Positions 44,280 to 55,672 of a DNA stretch of 64,000 nt are shown piece by piece; position 1 is the first letter of the stretch, and each line of letters opens with the position of its first letter. The notes under the pieces were generated by a model, which was not told where the DNA came from, made no database searches, and saw nothing but the letters and a program-made list of their open reading frames with translations. The DNA is from Collybia mongolica (taxonomy: Eukaryota > Basidiomycota > Agaricomycetes > Agaricales > Clitocybaceae), in assembly GCA_013420905.1 (NCBI GenBank), contig JAAXNY010000005.1, forward strand, positions 1,302,001 through 1,366,000. Reading direction: 5' to 3'. The translations under genes and the position numbers were made by a program.

Positions 44280-44690
44280 TTTTTTTTTTTTTTTTTTTGG
44301 TTCATCATTTTATATACCAACTGTACATAATACATGTGCTGGTCACTACAAATAGTAATTGGGGAGAGAGGGGAGGGGGGTGGAAGACAAAGCGCCACGA
44401 AGCTAGGGTGCTCACCCAACCAAAGTTGAGCTAGCAAATGGAGCCAGAGCTCAGTGTAACAGGCCGGAAGGGCCAATCTACACCAGGGGGTGGGCCCCCT
44501 GTTGCGGTGCCCTGCAACAGGTGGTGGCTTCAAGTCCACTAATTATCCGGGTTCACATGTTCAGGCAGGGAGCACCTTATAGCCATCAATTAGAACACTG
44601 AGTACCACCCCTAGCCTGTTTAGGACTAGGTAACATCAAACGCAAACATGCTCTTGTTCTCCGAGAGGAAGTTAACCAACCACGCATATT
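44280..44690 (-). repeat. Poly-A-tailed retroposed sequence (unassigned)
   Basis: Begins with a run of ~18 T on the + strand (a poly-A tail on the - strand) and continues through GC-richer text with an inverted repeat CTGTTGC/GCAACAG near 44500-44520. SINE-like or a truncated retroposon. No ORF or LTR. Confidence 0.4.
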
Positions 44691-44696
44691 TTTTTA

Positions 44697-44818
44697 TTTT
44701 TTATTTTTTGTTCATATAATAATATTAAGCACATGTGGGTTTGACCCAGCTACATGCAGGCAGAAATACCTATTACCACTAAGTAATCTGTAGTGGGCCA
44801 TCAGGGTGGAGCTATACA
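44697..44818 (-). repeat. SINE-like retroposed sequence, copy 2
   Basis: About 85-90% similar by eye to 31381-31500, again with T-rich sequence at its left edge and the GGGTCAAACCC motif on the - strand. The copies sit in unrelated contexts, which supports a mobile origin. Confidence 0.5.
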
Positions 44819-44829
44819 CTAAGTTGCTC

Positions 44830-45690
44830 TCCAGGTCATATTACAGGTCTAGACTGAGGATACCTGCAGTCCAACGGTATTGTACTGTACCATGTCTGAA
44901 CCTCCCAATGCCTTAAAGGTTTGCCTTTGCTTGTCGGGGCATGGTCCCTCCCTTCACATTGGTACCCCGTTCCACTCCCCCCTGGTATTTTCAGGTTGCC
45001 CTGGAAACCCATTACTCCCCCCCAGTGTTGAAGATAAATGTCCAATCTAAATGAACGACCCATACCTCAAACCTGCTCCCCCTCTCCTGAATCCCCCTAT
45101 TACTTGCCCCCCTGTTCCACACCACTCTCCCAAAGCAATGACTCCCCTCCAAAATGAGGCTGCCAAATCCCACCATTGGATGATAAACTGGCATTCTCCC
45201 CAAGAGGTGTGCTCTGTGCAGGGACAGTAGCTGATCGGGGGCCAGACCCCTTCCTCCTTTTGTATTTGGGTGTAGTGGTTAAGCAAGTACAAATAAATTG
45301 TTGAAAATGTTGGCAGAGATGCTCCCTAAGGATCTGTGCAAAGCAGAGTACAAGAGTTGTGGTGTCCTCGTGTGGCCTGGTAGTTGATAAGGTGGATGTG
45401 AATGGATTAGTGAAGCCCCCAGTACAGGCAAGATGAGATGACCCTGCAGATAGTCAGGATCAGCTCTGATAAGTTAGAAATTTGGATATGGTGTAAAAGG
45501 ATAGTGGCCCAGGCCAAAAGAATGGTCTGATGAAAGGCAATCTCAATTAGGGATGAGGTGTTAGGTAGTTTAGGGATGACCTAGTGCAGGAGGGATGAAT
45601 TCCCACGGTCGGATGGTGGTGGTAAAAGATCAAGAAGCGTCAAACCAACCATGCATAGCGCAGCTGCCAACTGGGTTTGTCTTCCCATCC
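44830..45690. other. Unassigned 0.86 kb segment
   Basis: Mixed-composition DNA with C-runs (CCCCCC near 45017 and 45107). The - strand is open in overlapping frames for 60-80 codons but shows no domain. ACCAACCA-GCATA occurs at both 44676 and 45646, so it may be the inside of an unidentified element. No gene called. Confidence 0.3.
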
Positions 45691-46204
45691 TGTTATGGCT
45701 GTTTAGGCCTTATCCTCTAGATCAGTCTGGTTTATTGTTCATTCATTCTAGACCATTGACTCTGTAAGTCCCACATCTAATGACTCCCTCAGTAGGGCTA
45801 AGTCAGATCGTCTGTATCAAAGATGCACTACTCCCTTAGTAAGGCAAGTAGGATCAAGTTCACGTCGAGGAGTCAAGAGTAGATGAATAAGGTGAATTCA
45901 GCTAGGTCAAGCTAAAGAACTAACTAAGCTAGAATGTCCCTATATATACATAGGAGTCCGATAAGCATAGATAAGCGTGGTTTACGCTATTGGTTGTATA
46001 GATAAGAGGGATTAATGCTGTTGGCTATATAGATAAAGGGAATGAGTAAGCATGGGATAAATGAGACTAATGGAGAATTGTCTGAGTAATGCAGACCAAT
46101 ATTAGTAAGTATGAGTAAGCAACAGTGAGTAAGAAGAAAAAGATAGATAGGACACATGATAAGGGAATTACGAGTCCTTATGTTTACATAAGTAACTCGT
46201 TCAT
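45691..46204 (+). repeat. Solo LTR, family L2, copy 1 (right end approximate)
   Basis: Starts TGTTATGGCTGTTTAGGCC. Collinear in opposite orientation with 53672-54144. Flanked by CATCC (45686-45690 and 46205-46209), though the last base before the right copy is T, not the expected A, so the right edge may be off by one or mutated. Contains ATATATACATAGG, a TATA-like element. Confidence 0.7.
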
Positions 46205-46209
46205 CATCC

Positions 46210-46580
46210 TGGGTTTGCAGGGAAAATTCAGCGTACCCAACAAGATCCAGTGTTGTTTTTCCCACGGTTAGTAAGTTTGAAGTGTTCCGAGATTTCATTA
46301 GAACATGATCAGTAAACATTTTGAAGTACATCAGTAAGACTTTGTAGTCGTGGAAATATTTTTCTAACTGTGGGAATCAAAATTAGCCGACGCGCGGATT
46401 TCGAGCAAAAAAGGCAACTGCTAACATGGGCTGCATTTAATAATATAAATTCGAGTTAATTGGCCTTTTTCTTGGGACATCTCAGGAATTAATTAATAAC
46501 TGTCCACTGCACAATCATGCTTACGTTTGTCAACTACGCTGTTAGCTCAGCGTAGTTGACAAACGTAAGCACGATTACAA
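46210..46580. repeat. Repeat family R, copy 1, with a large palindrome
   Basis: Matches the split copy at 60076-60309, 61816-61881 and 62271-62318. CpG-rich relative to that copy. Ends in the palindrome annotated separately. No coding capacity. Class unknown; a foldback or MITE-like element is possible. Confidence 0.6.
46519..46570. repeat. Perfect 23 bp-arm palindrome with 6-base loop
   Basis: Left arm 46519-46541, loop TTAGCT, right arm 46548-46570, no mismatches. Pairing continues for about six more bases outward with one mismatch. Confidence 0.95.
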
Positions 46581-46599
46581 GAGGCTTGTTCCGCTTTGG

Positions 46600-47600
46600 G
46601 TCAAACTTTTCCCACACTACAAAACATTGAATATCTCAACAATGACAAGACCTATGGATGCAAAATAAATTGCTACTACTAGATATGGTAAGGGGCTACC
46701 CAATGTAAATATTTATATGTATTTGTATTTGTTTGTACATCTTCAAACATCATGATCAAAAGCAGCTCTCTCACTACAAGCATGTTACAAATGAATATCA
46801 AGTTTGTGTATGAGTTAGCCACACAGCTAGCCAAACAAACAATACCATCAAAGTTCCCACACTATAAACCCTTGCATATCTCAACAACAACAAGGCCTAT
46901 GGATGTAATTTAAATTGCTAGTGTTAGATATGGTGAAGTAGTACCTTGTGTATATGTTTGTAAGTGTTTGTATTTGTCTTTATTTTTCTAAACCTTATCA
47001 ACAACAAATTTCTTGCTACATATTGTAAATGAATACTGTCTGCGTATCATTTCACCACACATCTGGCCAAACAAACAATAATACTAAAGAAATTTCCTAC
47101 AATATAGATGATACTTATCTCAGCAAATACAAAGCTGATGGACATGCTACTACTAGACATCATGAAGGATTACATTATGTGTATGTTTATATGTATTTGT
47201 AGTTGTTTGTACCCTCCCAAATCACATTATTCACAACAACTTTTTGACTGCATATTACAAATGAATATCATCTGTATATCACTTTGCCAACATCTGGCCA
47301 AACAAACAATATTAATGAAGTTCCGACAATATAGATGATGCATATCTCAGCAAATACAAGGCTAACAGACACAATTGAAATTGCTACTACTCCTAGACCT
47401 ATGGAAGGGGTACACCAGGAAATGTATATTTATATTTGTTTGTACCTTTCCAAATTTGATTATAATCTCTTGTTATGTAGATCTATTTTGATATCACATT
47501 CATATATTACTTGGCCAAAAGCATAGCCAAACAAGTCAATGTGGATGCTCCTAGACTCTATAATGCTCAATATCTTGACAATGGTTAGCCATATGAGTAT
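46600..47600. repeat. Diverged tandem array, about 235 bp period, 4-5 units
   Basis: Units start near 46611, 46853, 47091, 47321 and 47552. Each carries a TCC-ACAnTATA motif, then ATCTCA-CAA, a GACCTATGGATG-like block, GCTACTACTAGA, a TGTATTTGT-GTTTGTAC block, ATATTACAAATGAATAT and GGCCAAACAAACAAT. Spacing is 230-242 bases. No ORF. Satellite-like or multiply duplicated intergenic DNA. Confidence 0.75.
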
Positions 47601-47845
47601 GGTTAAATATAGTATGTGATAATACAAGAAAAAAACACTTAACAGGCATATGTACATTTGTTTGAACTTTGTCTTTGATAATGATATTTCTATTTTTAGC
47701 ATATCTGATAAGTTCTTGATTAGGATGCAAGGCTAGAAATAAATTGTTAAATGTTGGATGGTTGATATACATTTCAATACTGTGGGAACTTGTTTCTATT
47801 ATTATTACAAGTTCTTTATCAACCTAGGTTTCAGGCAAAAAGTTG

Positions 47846-47875
47846 ATTCATTCATTCATTCATTCATTCATTCAT
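47846..47875. repeat. ATTC microsatellite, 7.5 units
   Basis: Uninterrupted ATTC repeats. Confidence 0.98.
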
Positions 47876-50656
47876 ATTTCAACACCGCGGGAAAATATTA
47901 CCATAATGTGTTTGTTCTTCTCTTATAGCTTTTTACAGCATTTCTCCACAAATACAAAGTATTGTGACATAATTTGCATGTATTTGGGATGGTTACATAA
48001 AGCCCCCGATGATGCCATCAAAATTATGCATATCCAATATTTCAAAGTGTCGTGTTTCAAATTTTATTTTGTGATTTTCTCCATAACCAGTAAAGCTATT
48101 AACTTTGTTTTTATATGTTTGGAATGTACAAACATGGCTCTAGAATTTCCTTGTTGAGCATAATTTTCCCACGGTCTATTTTGAGCGAAATATCAGAAAT
48201 GTCCAGATCCAGCTAGTTTTGAAGGTCTGTGTATTATATCAGGGGTGAACAAACATCTTATAACAACAATGACCCTTACCAAACATGACCCTTGTGGGAA
48301 ATTACACTAAACATTGGAATAATCAACAACTACTACTATATTTACCTGAAATACAAAGAGGATTGATTTCTCTATTTATTGACACATGTCACATGATCTA
48401 TTCCACCACATAAGTATACCAAATGCATGACAACAATCTGAATGCTTATTCAGTGGCCATGATCCTGGCAAAAGTTAGTTCTGATGGTTTTTGTGTTTTC
48501 TCCATAACCAGGCAAGCTATGGCATTGGGCTTTGTGCACAGGCATTGCTTGTTTACTTGGTAACATTTTCCCATGGTCACATGACCTCCATAAACTATCA
48601 TTTACATTTTTTCTAGTCATTTACAACTTCCTGAATGTGGAATGGACTTATTTCTCCTAAGAAAAGAAATAAAGAACAAGTACCTGCCACACAGTGTGTT
48701 GGCCCACTCCACCCAAGTAGGCATTTGGATCAATATTACTTCCTTAGTGATTTAGCTATTTGGTATATTCTTTGTTTATTAATTGACTTAAAATTTAAAC
48801 AATTAGTTTAAGTTTCACAATTGGGTAGTCCAATCTATAAATAGGTACATTGGATAAATACTGTGGGAATAGTACAGGGTTAAAGTATCAGTAAGAAGTA
48901 AATTAATATTTGTAAAAGGAATAAGAACATATCACAAGCTAGATAGAATTACACCAAGGTAGTCTCAAGGTATACAGCAGCATATAGGTGCATATACAAT
49001 AGAACAAGGTATATCTGAGCAACTAGATGTGGGGCACATATGCACTCACCTTACACATATCTGGTTAGGGCACAGGGGTGATTGGCACTACTTGGTCTAG
49101 ACAGCACATCCAGGGGTGCACACCCAGCCACCAGGTGATGGTTCTACCATATGGAATACACCACTGCACCACCCATGTCCACCATGCTAGCTGCTCACTA
49201 GCAGATGTGGGCAGGCAGTCACTGGTAATGTGGCAGGTGCCTCTGTAGTTCTTGCTGCAGCTCTTATTGTTGTGATTTTTCAGTTGTTATTTTCACTGAG
49301 AGGGGTGGGTATGAGAGAGGGTGGTGGTATCCATGGCAGTGGGACCTGGCATTGTATTTGGCAGTATTGTGCACAATCATATGGCAGGGAGGTGACGGGA
49401 GGGGCAGCTGGGGATGTAGTGGTGGAGGTTGACAACAAGGCTGACAGGTAATGTAGCACCTGTCAACAATAATCAGCCATTGCCAGTAATGGCCAAGAGT
49501 AGGCAGCAGGGGTCATCATAAAAACAAGCACCTTGGACTGACAAGCTCATATTGCTAAATGGTTAATCTGCATGCTTTATGCACATGACATGTAACCTTG
49601 AGGCCTTGTATTTGACTCTCCAAAATATTGCATTTTTGTGCATTAAATAAGCAATGGTAACTATAATTAAGTAAGCAATCTGGACAGTCTGCATGGACTC
49701 CATGAGAAGTTGTTCCAAGCTGGGTCTGAGCATCCAAGTAATAGTGTGGATTTATAGACTTACAATTTTATGATTTTGTTAAAGACTCTGCAAATTACAT
49801 CTATGTAGCTTTGACTTGGCTCAGATGCAGACTGCCAATTAAGCAGGGCTCCCTGCCAAACAGGGTCTGAGCTTGGTCTGCAGACATCTGCATTTGTCTG
49901 TGTGGTCGGTGTGGCTCATATGGCTCAGTGTAAAGCCTCCAGGCAAGCTACTGAGTTGGTTGTGTATTTGGAATATACAAATATGGATCTACATTTTCAG
50001 GTTTGTTAATTTTTTCACACAGTCCATCTCTGAGAGTCTGAGTCCCCCACTTTACCAGCTGACTTATTTTTAAGGAAAATGGCTAGATATATATTGTTAC
50101 CTTTTATTGGTGGATATTTGTATAGGATCTATAAATGCCAACTTCTATTGGCAATTCATATGCAGTTACTTATACCATACACCATGGATATGGGTGAAGT
50201 TGTAAGGGGATCACTTGTTTGTCCACATTTAGCCATCAGAATCACTATTGCACAGCTTGCATAGCCTCACTGTTATACATATTATTCTGACTCACACTGC
50301 TTTAACCCCTTGACAGATAGTAGTTTACTCTGGACTAACATATCACAGATGTATTGTTGCATCAGTAGACTTACTGATATCAGATTCTGTTGTTATTTGA
50401 GACATAGGCACAATGTACTGTATATAAGGTGCCCCTTCCTCTCCATGGAAGGGCACTTTTGCAATAGGGTTGGGCTAGGTTCTCTACCATGGTCAAGCCT
50501 CTAGTGCTCTATGCTCATCCCTTCCCTGCATAATTGTTTGTACTGTGTATACTGCTCCCTGCCTGAGCCTCTTGGCAACATGACCCCTTACAGAAGTGCA
50601 ACAAGTATTTGGCAAGCTCAAATGTGTGGTCATATTACATCTTCATGTTGTGTATC
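47876..50656. other. Unassigned AT-rich, CpG-poor DNA
   Basis: 2.8 kb with no ORF over 80 codons and no recognisable domain, terminal repeat or tRNA. Repeated CTGTGGGAA / CCCACGG-like junction words (47783, 47886, 48167, 48867) resemble those in family R, so it is probably old repeat DNA. I see no gene. Confidence 0.4.
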
Positions 50657-50818
50657 CATCAGGCCTTCCATGTTGTCAAGCTACTCCCTGTACCCTACCA
50701 TCTAATTCTAGGACAATGCCTGACAAGTGTTCCAGAACCAAACTTATCAACAACAAAAAGTAATATAAAGTTGAAGAGATTCTGGATAGCTAGTTCTATT
50801 GCAACAACCTGGTTCTAG
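50657..50818 (+). pseudogene. Chromovirus fragment: integrase tail and chromodomain start
   Basis: The + strand reads HQAFHVVKLLPVPYHLILGQ and then PEPN, against IHPVFHVVKLLPAPHDPIPG and PEPTL in chromovirus 1. A decayed piece of a third chromovirus, opposite in strand to chromovirus 2 immediately to its right. Confidence 0.7.
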
Positions 50819-50934
50819 AAATATAAAGAAAAGTTAATCAAAAAAAAAAACATAAGGACTCATATCTGCCAGTAATGGCCCTCTACCTCAAGTTTGTAAC
50901 ATTACCCCCATTCTATGATTGAAGCGCCCCAGCT

Positions 50935-51887
50935 TCAATGACCATTCCAAGATTTCCCAGAGTGATGTTCCTCGTCTTCAGAAAATCCATAGACATCTTG
51001 ATAACCATCATAGTTCCATGCTTGCTTCTTTGGAGACGAATTTGTACAACCTTTCCCTGAGTATTGGAGGATTACTTTTGGGCAAAAGGAATATACATGT
51101 CCAGGTTTCTTTTCTTTGCATCCTGGGCATTTGTAGTTTGGGCAGTCTAGTCTCATATGATCTTTAGACCAGCAGTGTGTGCATTTGAAGCTATAATTTG
51201 AGTCACATGGATCAGGTGTAGAATTGGTTAAGTCAATGGGATTTTGGATGTCTCCTTTTTGGTTGAAGGAGTTCAGTGGTAATTTTGCTGGTCTTCTTTT
51301 TGGTTTCTTTTTGATTATAGATTTTGTTGCTTTCTGTCTTTTGGTTCATGTCATAACAAGTGATGGGTCTATAGATGGTATAGGTGTTTTTGTGGTATAT
51401 GGTGATATATTTGATTCGGGAGATGTTGAGCAATAGCTTGGTGGTTCTGGCATTTCGGGAATGGGGAATAATGTTCTTCTTCCAGAGGATGTGGTCTGAA
51501 GAGCTAAATGATGTGTTGAAGGGAATTGATGTAGTGGGTGTTTCGTAGATCTGTTCTTTGTTTTCTACAATGATTTGTAGTGCTTCGAATTCTAGAGTGG
51601 AGCTGAGGTTTCCTGCAACCTGATCCATGAAACTTGTGATTTTGGCAGTTTGGTTAAACAGCGTATCTCATATCTGTTTATATCTTCCATACTGTTCCAA
51701 AAGGTCTTGACTGGGGGTTTTATCCCAAATTTCTGTTATCATTGATTGGAGGGTTTCTTGTGCAAACCAATTTTGGAATTTGTTGCATCGACAAATGCAA
51801 TTGATGTAGTCAAGTCTTTCTCCTGTGAGAGTAGTGAGAGGAATGTGTGTTGGTGGATTTGGCTGATGTGAAAAAGGAGGAAGTCAT
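50935..51887 (-). pseudogene. Extra 3' ORF of chromovirus 2: coiled-coil and double CCHC zinc knuckle
   Basis: Lies between the chromodomain stop (about 51908) and the 3' polypurine tract, where Ty3 elements normally carry nothing. Starts MTSSFF at 51887, then passes through frameshifts into an amphipathic region (MDQVAGNLSSTLEFEALQII, then ETPTTSIPFNTSFSSSDHI) and a C-terminal pair of knuckles (CTHCWSKDHMRLDC and CPGCKEKKPGHVYSFC). It ends at 50935, about 30 bases before the polypurine tract. About 315 codons if the frames are joined. It is Gag-like in composition but sits after pol. I do not recognise the family. It could be an accessory nucleic-acid-binding protein, or a gag from a fused second element. 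Confidence 0.55.
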
Positions 51888-51908
51888 CGTTTGTTCGGTA
51901 GTTTGTTT

Positions 51909-54900
51909 AGAGGCGGTGTTGCTTCTGGTAGGATTGTAGTATTGTTTGAGCTCCTTTTAAATGGTTTTTGGGTTCCCATGTGTTATGGGCTGATGAGTAA
52001 CCTTTCCATTTCACAAGGTATTGGAAGCCTCAGCCTCGTTGTTGGTGATTGATAATTCCTTCTACTTCGTACTCTTCATTTTGGTCCACAAGGTCTGGTG
52101 GAGGTTCTAAGAAATTGGGTCTGTGGGTGTCGGTTTCCTTGTATGGTGTAAGAAGGGAAGCATGAAACACAGGGTGGATCTTCCATTGTGATGGAAGTTT
52201 CAGTTTGTATGTTACTGGTCCGCGGACTTCTTGGATCTCAAAGGGTCCTTCTCGTTTTGGTGCTAGTTTTCTTGAAGGATAAGGGATTCAAAGGTTTGTT
52301 CCTTCTAACCAAACATGTTCTCCTTGTTTGAATGGAGTGAAACCTCGTGTTGTCCTTTCTGCAACTTTTCTTCTTGCCAAGTCATGTGCTGCCATGGCTT
52401 CTTCTCATGCTCTATTGAATTTGATCATCCGTTGCTCCACACTTGGAACATTTGTCTTCTGGAATGCTGATGGAATTGCCTGTGGTTTATATCCCATCAT
52501 AAGGAAGAATAGGGATTTTTTTGTTGTGGAATGTGTTCTTTGATTATACACAAATTCTGCAATTGAGTTAAGATCCTTCCATATTGCTGGGTTGTTCTGG
52601 CAGAACATGTGGAAATAGATTTTGAGTTCTTGATTCAATCATTCTGTTTCTCCATCCGTTTGTGGGTGATATGCCGTGCTCATTACAAGCTTGATTCCAA
52701 GGAGTTTTCCTAGTTCTTTGAAGACTTTTGCCACAAATTGAGGGCCTCGATCAGATAAGAAGGTGTCAGGTAATCCAAATCTTTTGTAGACATGTTCCAG
52801 GTAAAGGTTCGCTGTTCCTAGAGCATCAATTGTTTTGGTGCAAGGGATAGAAATTACCCCCTTCATAAGGCCATGATCTACCATGACCATGAGACTGTCT
52901 TTTCCATCATTTTCTGGGAGGTCCGTGATGAAGTTGGCTGTGACAAATGAAAAAGGGCGTGGTTCTCCATTCGTTGCAATCGGTATTAACCCTGGTCTTG
53001 TTGGGTGCGTGTTGACTTTCATTTGTTGGCATGTGGTGCAGCCATCAATGTAATTCTTTATGAATACTCCCATTCCTGGTCCCACATAACATCTGTTCTT
53101 GAAAAACAGAAGTCTGTCTTCGAATTTCCAATCAGAGAGGTTTGATTTGATTGGTGGTGTCCCTGTTTCTTTTAATGCTTCAATTGATTTTGTGAACAAC
53201 TCATCTTCTTCAACTGATTTCTTTAGGTCTTCTTGTAAACCTATGTCAATCATTTTGATAAAAATGTCATCTGGTAAAAGGATCCGGTCTTTGTTGTCTG
53301 TGTCTTCTGTACTGACATAGTCTGATCTTCTTGATAGAGCATCAGACTGTATCATTCGTGTTCCGGGTGTGTGTACAAGTTTCAGATCAAGTTGTGACAG
53401 GAACAGGCTCCATCCTGCTTGTTGTCGGTTCAATTTTTGTGCCGTTCGGAAGTACATCAGGTTCTTGTGATCTGACAGAATCACTGTGGGGAATTGTGAT
53501 CCTTCGAGGTAATGTCTCCATGTCTTCAAGGCTCGAATGATGCCTAGTAATTCTCTGTCATAGATTTTGTAGTTTCTTTCTGTTTCTGTAAATGAGTGTG
53601 AAATGTATCTGCATGGATGCCATTCTCCGTTGTCGTTTTGTTGTCATAGTACCGTGCCTGTGGCCCATTTCTGTTACAAATTCCCTATTCACATGCCCCA
53701 TTGCTTCTTTTTCTTACACATTACTGATTATCAGACGCTTATCAACTCTTATCTCTCAAGACCCATATATGCATTCCTTTTCTCATGATTACTCATCTTT
53801 TATATTATGCTTACTCATTCTCATTAAGCTTACTCATTCTCCTTATCTACAACAAATAGCGTAAACCATGCTTATCAAACCTTTACATATATATAGGGAT
53901 ATTTTAGCTTAGCTAGTTCTTTAGCTTGACCTAGCTGAATACACCTTATTCATTTACTTGACTCTTTGATGTGAACTCAATCCTACTTACCTTACGAAGG
54001 GAGTAGTGCATCTTTGATCAGACAATTTGACTTTAGCCCTGTTGAGGGAGTCACCAGACGTTGGACTTATAGAAGTCAACAATCTAGAACAAACGAATGA
54101 TACATCAGATTGATCTAGAGGATAAGGCCTAAACAGCCATAACAATTTTGAAGCATCTGATTCGATATGGAATGGTTTGTTCTTGTCTGGCACCATGAGG
54201 ATGGGTGATTTCAAAAATTTCTGTTTTAATCCGTCAAATGCTTCCTGGCAATCTTGAGTCCACTTCCATTCAATGTCTTTTCTTGTCAGATTTGTCAATG
54301 GTCTGCTAAGTTCAGCGTAGTGTCCAATGAACTTTTGGTAGAAGTTTGCAAATCCGAGGAATGATTGGACTTGTTTCACTATTGTCAGGGCTGGCCAATC
54401 TGTGATTCCTGCTAATTTAGTTGGTTCCATACCTATTTTGTTTTCTCTGATGACTAGTCCAAGGTATTCAAGTTCTGTGGCTTCAAATACGCATTTGTCC
54501 AGATTTAGGTACAAGTCGTTTTCCTTCAGTTTATCCAGGACCTTCATGGTCTTTCTTCGTAAATCATCAATGTTGTCGGAGGAAATCAGGATGTTGTCCA
54601 TGTAGATCAGGATCCATCCTTCATCAATTTCTATTGTGTAGATGTCATTCATCATGTTCTGGAATGTCGCTGGTGAATTGCATAAGCCAAAAAACATAAC
54701 AAGGGGTTCGAACAATCCCCTGTTAGTTTTGAATGCTGCTTTCCATTCATTGCCTTCTTTGATCCGGACATTGTTGTATCCCCATCATAGGTCCAATTTT
54801 GTGAAATATTTGGCCCCTTTCATTTTGTCAAGAAGCTCCCCTACAAGTGGTAAAGGGTATGCGTTCTTTATTGTTCCTTCATTTAGTCTCCTGTAATCCT

Positions 54901-55400
54901 GAGTTGGTCGAGGTTTTGCTGAATCTTTCTTTGATACAAAGAAGAAGGGTGATTGCCTGTGGGGATTTCGATGGTCTGATGTATCCTTTTTGCATGTTTT
55001 CATCAATGAATACATCCAGTTTTCCTTGTTCCGCTGGGCTAATGGGATAGATCTTACAATCCTTTGGGATGAAGTCAGGTTTTAGATCTATTGCGTGGTC
55101 CCATGATCATTGTGTTGGCATTCTTTCCAAGTTTGTTTTGTCAAATAGTGACACATATTCTTGATAGAATTCTGGTAGTGTCTTCTTCAGTTTCTGATCT
55201 TCGATTTCTGCCTTGTGTTCCAGTTCCTGTGATATTGATGTCTTTGCATTTATCCAAATGGATTCTTCTTTGTCATCTTCTGGATGGATGTATGTCCTAA
55301 GTAGATTGACTTCGTGTTCGTCATCTTCTTCATCAATTCCTAAAAGAATTGGTTGCCAATCTTCAAGGGGTTGATTCCTTGGGATTTCTTCTGGGTGTTC
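51909..55400 (-). pseudogene. Chromovirus 2 pol (RT, RNase H, integrase, chromodomain), decayed
   Basis: RT: PSKSPQ region near 54950, MFEPLVMFFGLCNSPATFQN (54715), active site YMDN (Asn codon 54593-54595 where Asp is expected), ELEYLGLVI and QVQSFLGFANFYQKFIGHYA. RNase H FHIESDAS is interrupted by the solo LTR. Integrase: KNYIDGCTTCQQMK (zinc finger), TANFITDLPENDGKDSLMVM, FLSDRGPQFVAK and HPQTDGETE, then after 52638 MNQELKIYFHMFCQ. Chromodomain [19 protein letters not shown] (about 51970-52030), preceded by an in-frame TGA at 52030-52032. Many frameshifts. Clearly non-functional. Confidence 0.88.
53672..54144 (-). mobile_element. Solo LTR, family L2, copy 2
   Basis: 473 bp, TGTTACAAATTCCC...CAGCCATAACA, flanked by ATTTC (53667-53671) and ATTTT (54145-54149), a 5 bp duplication with one mutation. 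Inverse orientation to copy 1 at 45691. Inserted between SDAS and the rest of chromovirus 2 RNase H. Its parent retroelement is not in the window. Confidence 0.88.
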
Positions 55401-55412
55401 TTCTTGTATTTC

Positions 55413-55672
55413 TGTTAGAATTGACCTGTATAATATAGCTTAGCTTGGTATTGTTTTGCTTCTTTCATTGTTCTAGTGTTCTATTGTTCCATTGTTCTAT
55501 TGTTCCTTTGTCTATTGTACTCTACTATTGTTCCTACAGGTATATAGGTGTAGAGTAGCTCGTTCTGGAGTCCCCAGTTTCTTACTCAGGACTCCAGGTT
55601 AGTACTCACTTATATTAGTGAATATACAAGTTTCTTACTCAGGACTCCAGCTCTAGGCTTCCACCTTTAACA
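55413..55672 (+). repeat. Copia LTR in + orientation at a rearrangement junction
   Basis: 260 bp, same family as the solo LTR at 13925. The flanks differ (ATTTC on the left in chromovirus 2, CTCTA on the right in Copia 2), so there is no target duplication. It faces the opposite way to the Copia gene it abuts. Confidence 0.88.

Larger units (their letters stand above)
50902..55412 (-). mobile_element. Ty3/Gypsy chromovirus 2, truncated at its 5' side
   Basis: Left end: LTR remnant ending TTTGTAACA at 50901, then a polypurine tract (GGGGGTAA on the - strand). Reading leftward on the - strand it has the end of a protease/spacer, RT, RNase H, integrase and chromodomain, then an extra zinc-knuckle ORF. 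Gag and the 5' LTR are missing because a Copia LTR boundary cuts it at 55413. A solo LTR (53672-54144) interrupts RNase H. Confidence 0.85.

Noticed and set aside
44440..44560. tRNA gene near GGCTTCAAGTCCACTA
   Set aside because: Only a B-box-like word; no acceptor or anticodon stem can be formed.
47846..47875. Short regular repeats as a CRISPR array
   Set aside because: A simple 4 bp microsatellite in a eukaryotic context; no repeat-spacer structure anywhere.
55413..55672. 55413 LTR as the 3' LTR of Copia 2
   Set aside because: It has the opposite orientation, joins inside RT and lacks a polypurine tract on its inner side.
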